Shown: positions 4,978-5,639 of the stretch, piece after piece
Layout of the letters: each line of letters opens with the position of its first letter
Position numbering within the stretch: position 1 is the stretch's first letter
NCBI GenBank assembly: GCA_002424645.1
Contig: DIKU01000047.1
Location: 1,763-7,401, forward strand
Origin: Pelobacter sp. UBA5610
GTDB taxonomy: Bacteria; Desulfobacterota; Desulfuromonadia; Desulfuromonadales; Syntrophotaleaceae
Length of the DNA: 5,639 nt
Direction of reading: 5' to 3'
The notes under the pieces: model-generated
Seen by the model: the letters and a program-made list of their open reading frames with translations, nothing else
What the model was told of the DNA's origin: nothing
Databases searched by the model: none
Program-made: the position numbers and the translations under genes

Positions 4978-5639
4978 ATGAAAACTTTTCGTAAATTCAG
5001 GGCTACGTGGTCGTTGGTTCGGCTGGCGCGCAAGGCCCAATGTCGCTACCGGACAAACTTTCTGGCCTCTTTTACACGGGCTCGCCATCTGTGCCGGGAT
5101 GCCCGTTTCGAGCCGGAGGAGGCCTATCGCCTCGGCCTGCTCGATCCGGCGTTGGACACAACGGATCTTTCCCGCTATGTCAGCCGCAAAAAACTGACCA
5201 AGCTGCAGCGGGCTCTCAACCCGGTCGCCTGGGAACCTCTGCTGAAAAACAAGGGGATTTTTCATCGTTACTGCGTGGCTCACGGCATCGCTGTGCCGAA
5301 ACTTTTTGCCCTGTTTTTCCGGGCTACGCCGGGTTGGGTTTGCACCGGATTGAGTCCGGTCACTCGCAAGGAATGGGTAGACGTTCTCCAATCCGGATTG
5401 CCGGATCGATTTATAATCAAGCCGGCCGAAGGATCCCTGGGACGCGGTGTTCGAGCGTTTAGTCGTCAGGGAGACGATTTCAGGAGCTCTGACGGCAAGG
5501 TTTGTTCTGCCTCTGGTCTATACGATAGCATGCAGACCGATACCGGGTTCGACAGTTTCGTCATCGAGGAAACGCTTTCGAACCATCCCGACATCGATGC
5601 TTTTACCGGAAATCCGTGCCTGCAAACCCTCCGGATCGT
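4978..5639 (+). CDS. Second sugar-transfer-associated ATP-grasp protein, N-terminal part (3' end outside window)
   Basis: The frame opens at ATG 4978 and stays open to the window edge, giving 220 complete codons. It begins with a basic segment (MKTFRKFRATWSLVRLARKA), then EPEEAYRLGLLDP (45-57) and the lead-in to the ATP-grasp fold, NPVAWEPLLKNKGIFHRYC (81-99) and HGIAVPKLFALF. The ATP-binding lysine and glycine loop are DRFIIKPAEGSLGRGVRAF (143-161, Lys148). FVIEETLSNHPDIDAF (194-209) and NPCLQTLRI (212-220) match the segment that in this family precedes the second half of the fold. It is a different subtype from its upstream neighbour, which has SSNTIRLLTL instead of CLQTLRI and lacks the LLKNK motif. 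The missing C-terminus should carry the WDVAxTPxG and LEGN motifs, the same ones found in the remnant upstream. It lies 13 bases after the previous stop, so the two are very likely co-transcribed. The substrate is unknown. Confidence 0.85.
   Translation, partial: MKTFRKFRATWSLVRLARKAQCRYRTNFLASFTRARHLCRDARFEPEEAYRLGLLDPALDTTDLSRYVSRKKLTKLQRALNPVAWEPLLKNKGIFHRYCVAHGIAVPKLFALFFRATPGWVCTGLSPVTRKEWVDVLQSGLPDRFIIKPAEGSLGRGVRAFSRQGDDFRSSDGKVCSASGLYDSMQTDTGFDSFVIEETLSNHPDIDAFTGNPCLQTLRI

Noticed and set aside
5007..5462. 151-residue + strand frame inside the last gene
   Set aside because: It is in a different frame from the ATP-grasp coding sequence, which runs unbroken from 4978 to the window edge and carries the family motifs.

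Overview
The window looks like a piece of a moderately GC-rich Gram-negative chromosome, probably a deltaproteobacterium of the Desulfuromonas/Pelobacter/Geobacter kind. This rests on the gene types (a B12-binding-type radical SAM protein with a C-terminal cysteine cluster, a Tpx peroxidase, a small flavin split-barrel protein) and on recall, not on a search, so the lineage is only a suggestion.

Left part (1-2120), all on the + strand: the 3' portion of a radical SAM gene, already past the first cysteine of its iron-sulfur motif; then a probable promoter and the thiol peroxidase gene tpx, closed by a GC-rich hairpin; then a 130-residue pyridoxamine 5'-phosphate oxidase-like protein, closed by a very clear intrinsic terminator. 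These look like separately transcribed housekeeping or stress genes rather than one operon.

Right part (2121-5639), a cell-surface polysaccharide region: a GT4-type glycosyltransferase on the - strand converges on the terminator of the split-barrel gene. Across an AT-rich divergent intergenic region with a near-perfect 22-bp dyad, the + strand carries three consecutive pieces related to sugar-transfer-associated ATP-grasp enzymes: a C-terminal remnant of about 79 residues, a complete 364-residue gene, and a third gene that runs off the window after 220 residues.

The glycosyltransferase presumably adds a sugar to a lipid- or polymer-linked glycan. The ATP-grasp proteins presumably perform an ATP-dependent ligation, perhaps of an amino acid or peptide, on the same glycan. 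The substrates cannot be read from the sequence. The most interesting point is the ATP-grasp array. The remnant resembles the C-terminal end expected for the third gene's subtype more than it resembles the intact neighbour, which suggests duplication and loss within the locus. No RNA genes, insertion sequences, CRISPR arrays or gene-free stretches over 300 bases were seen.
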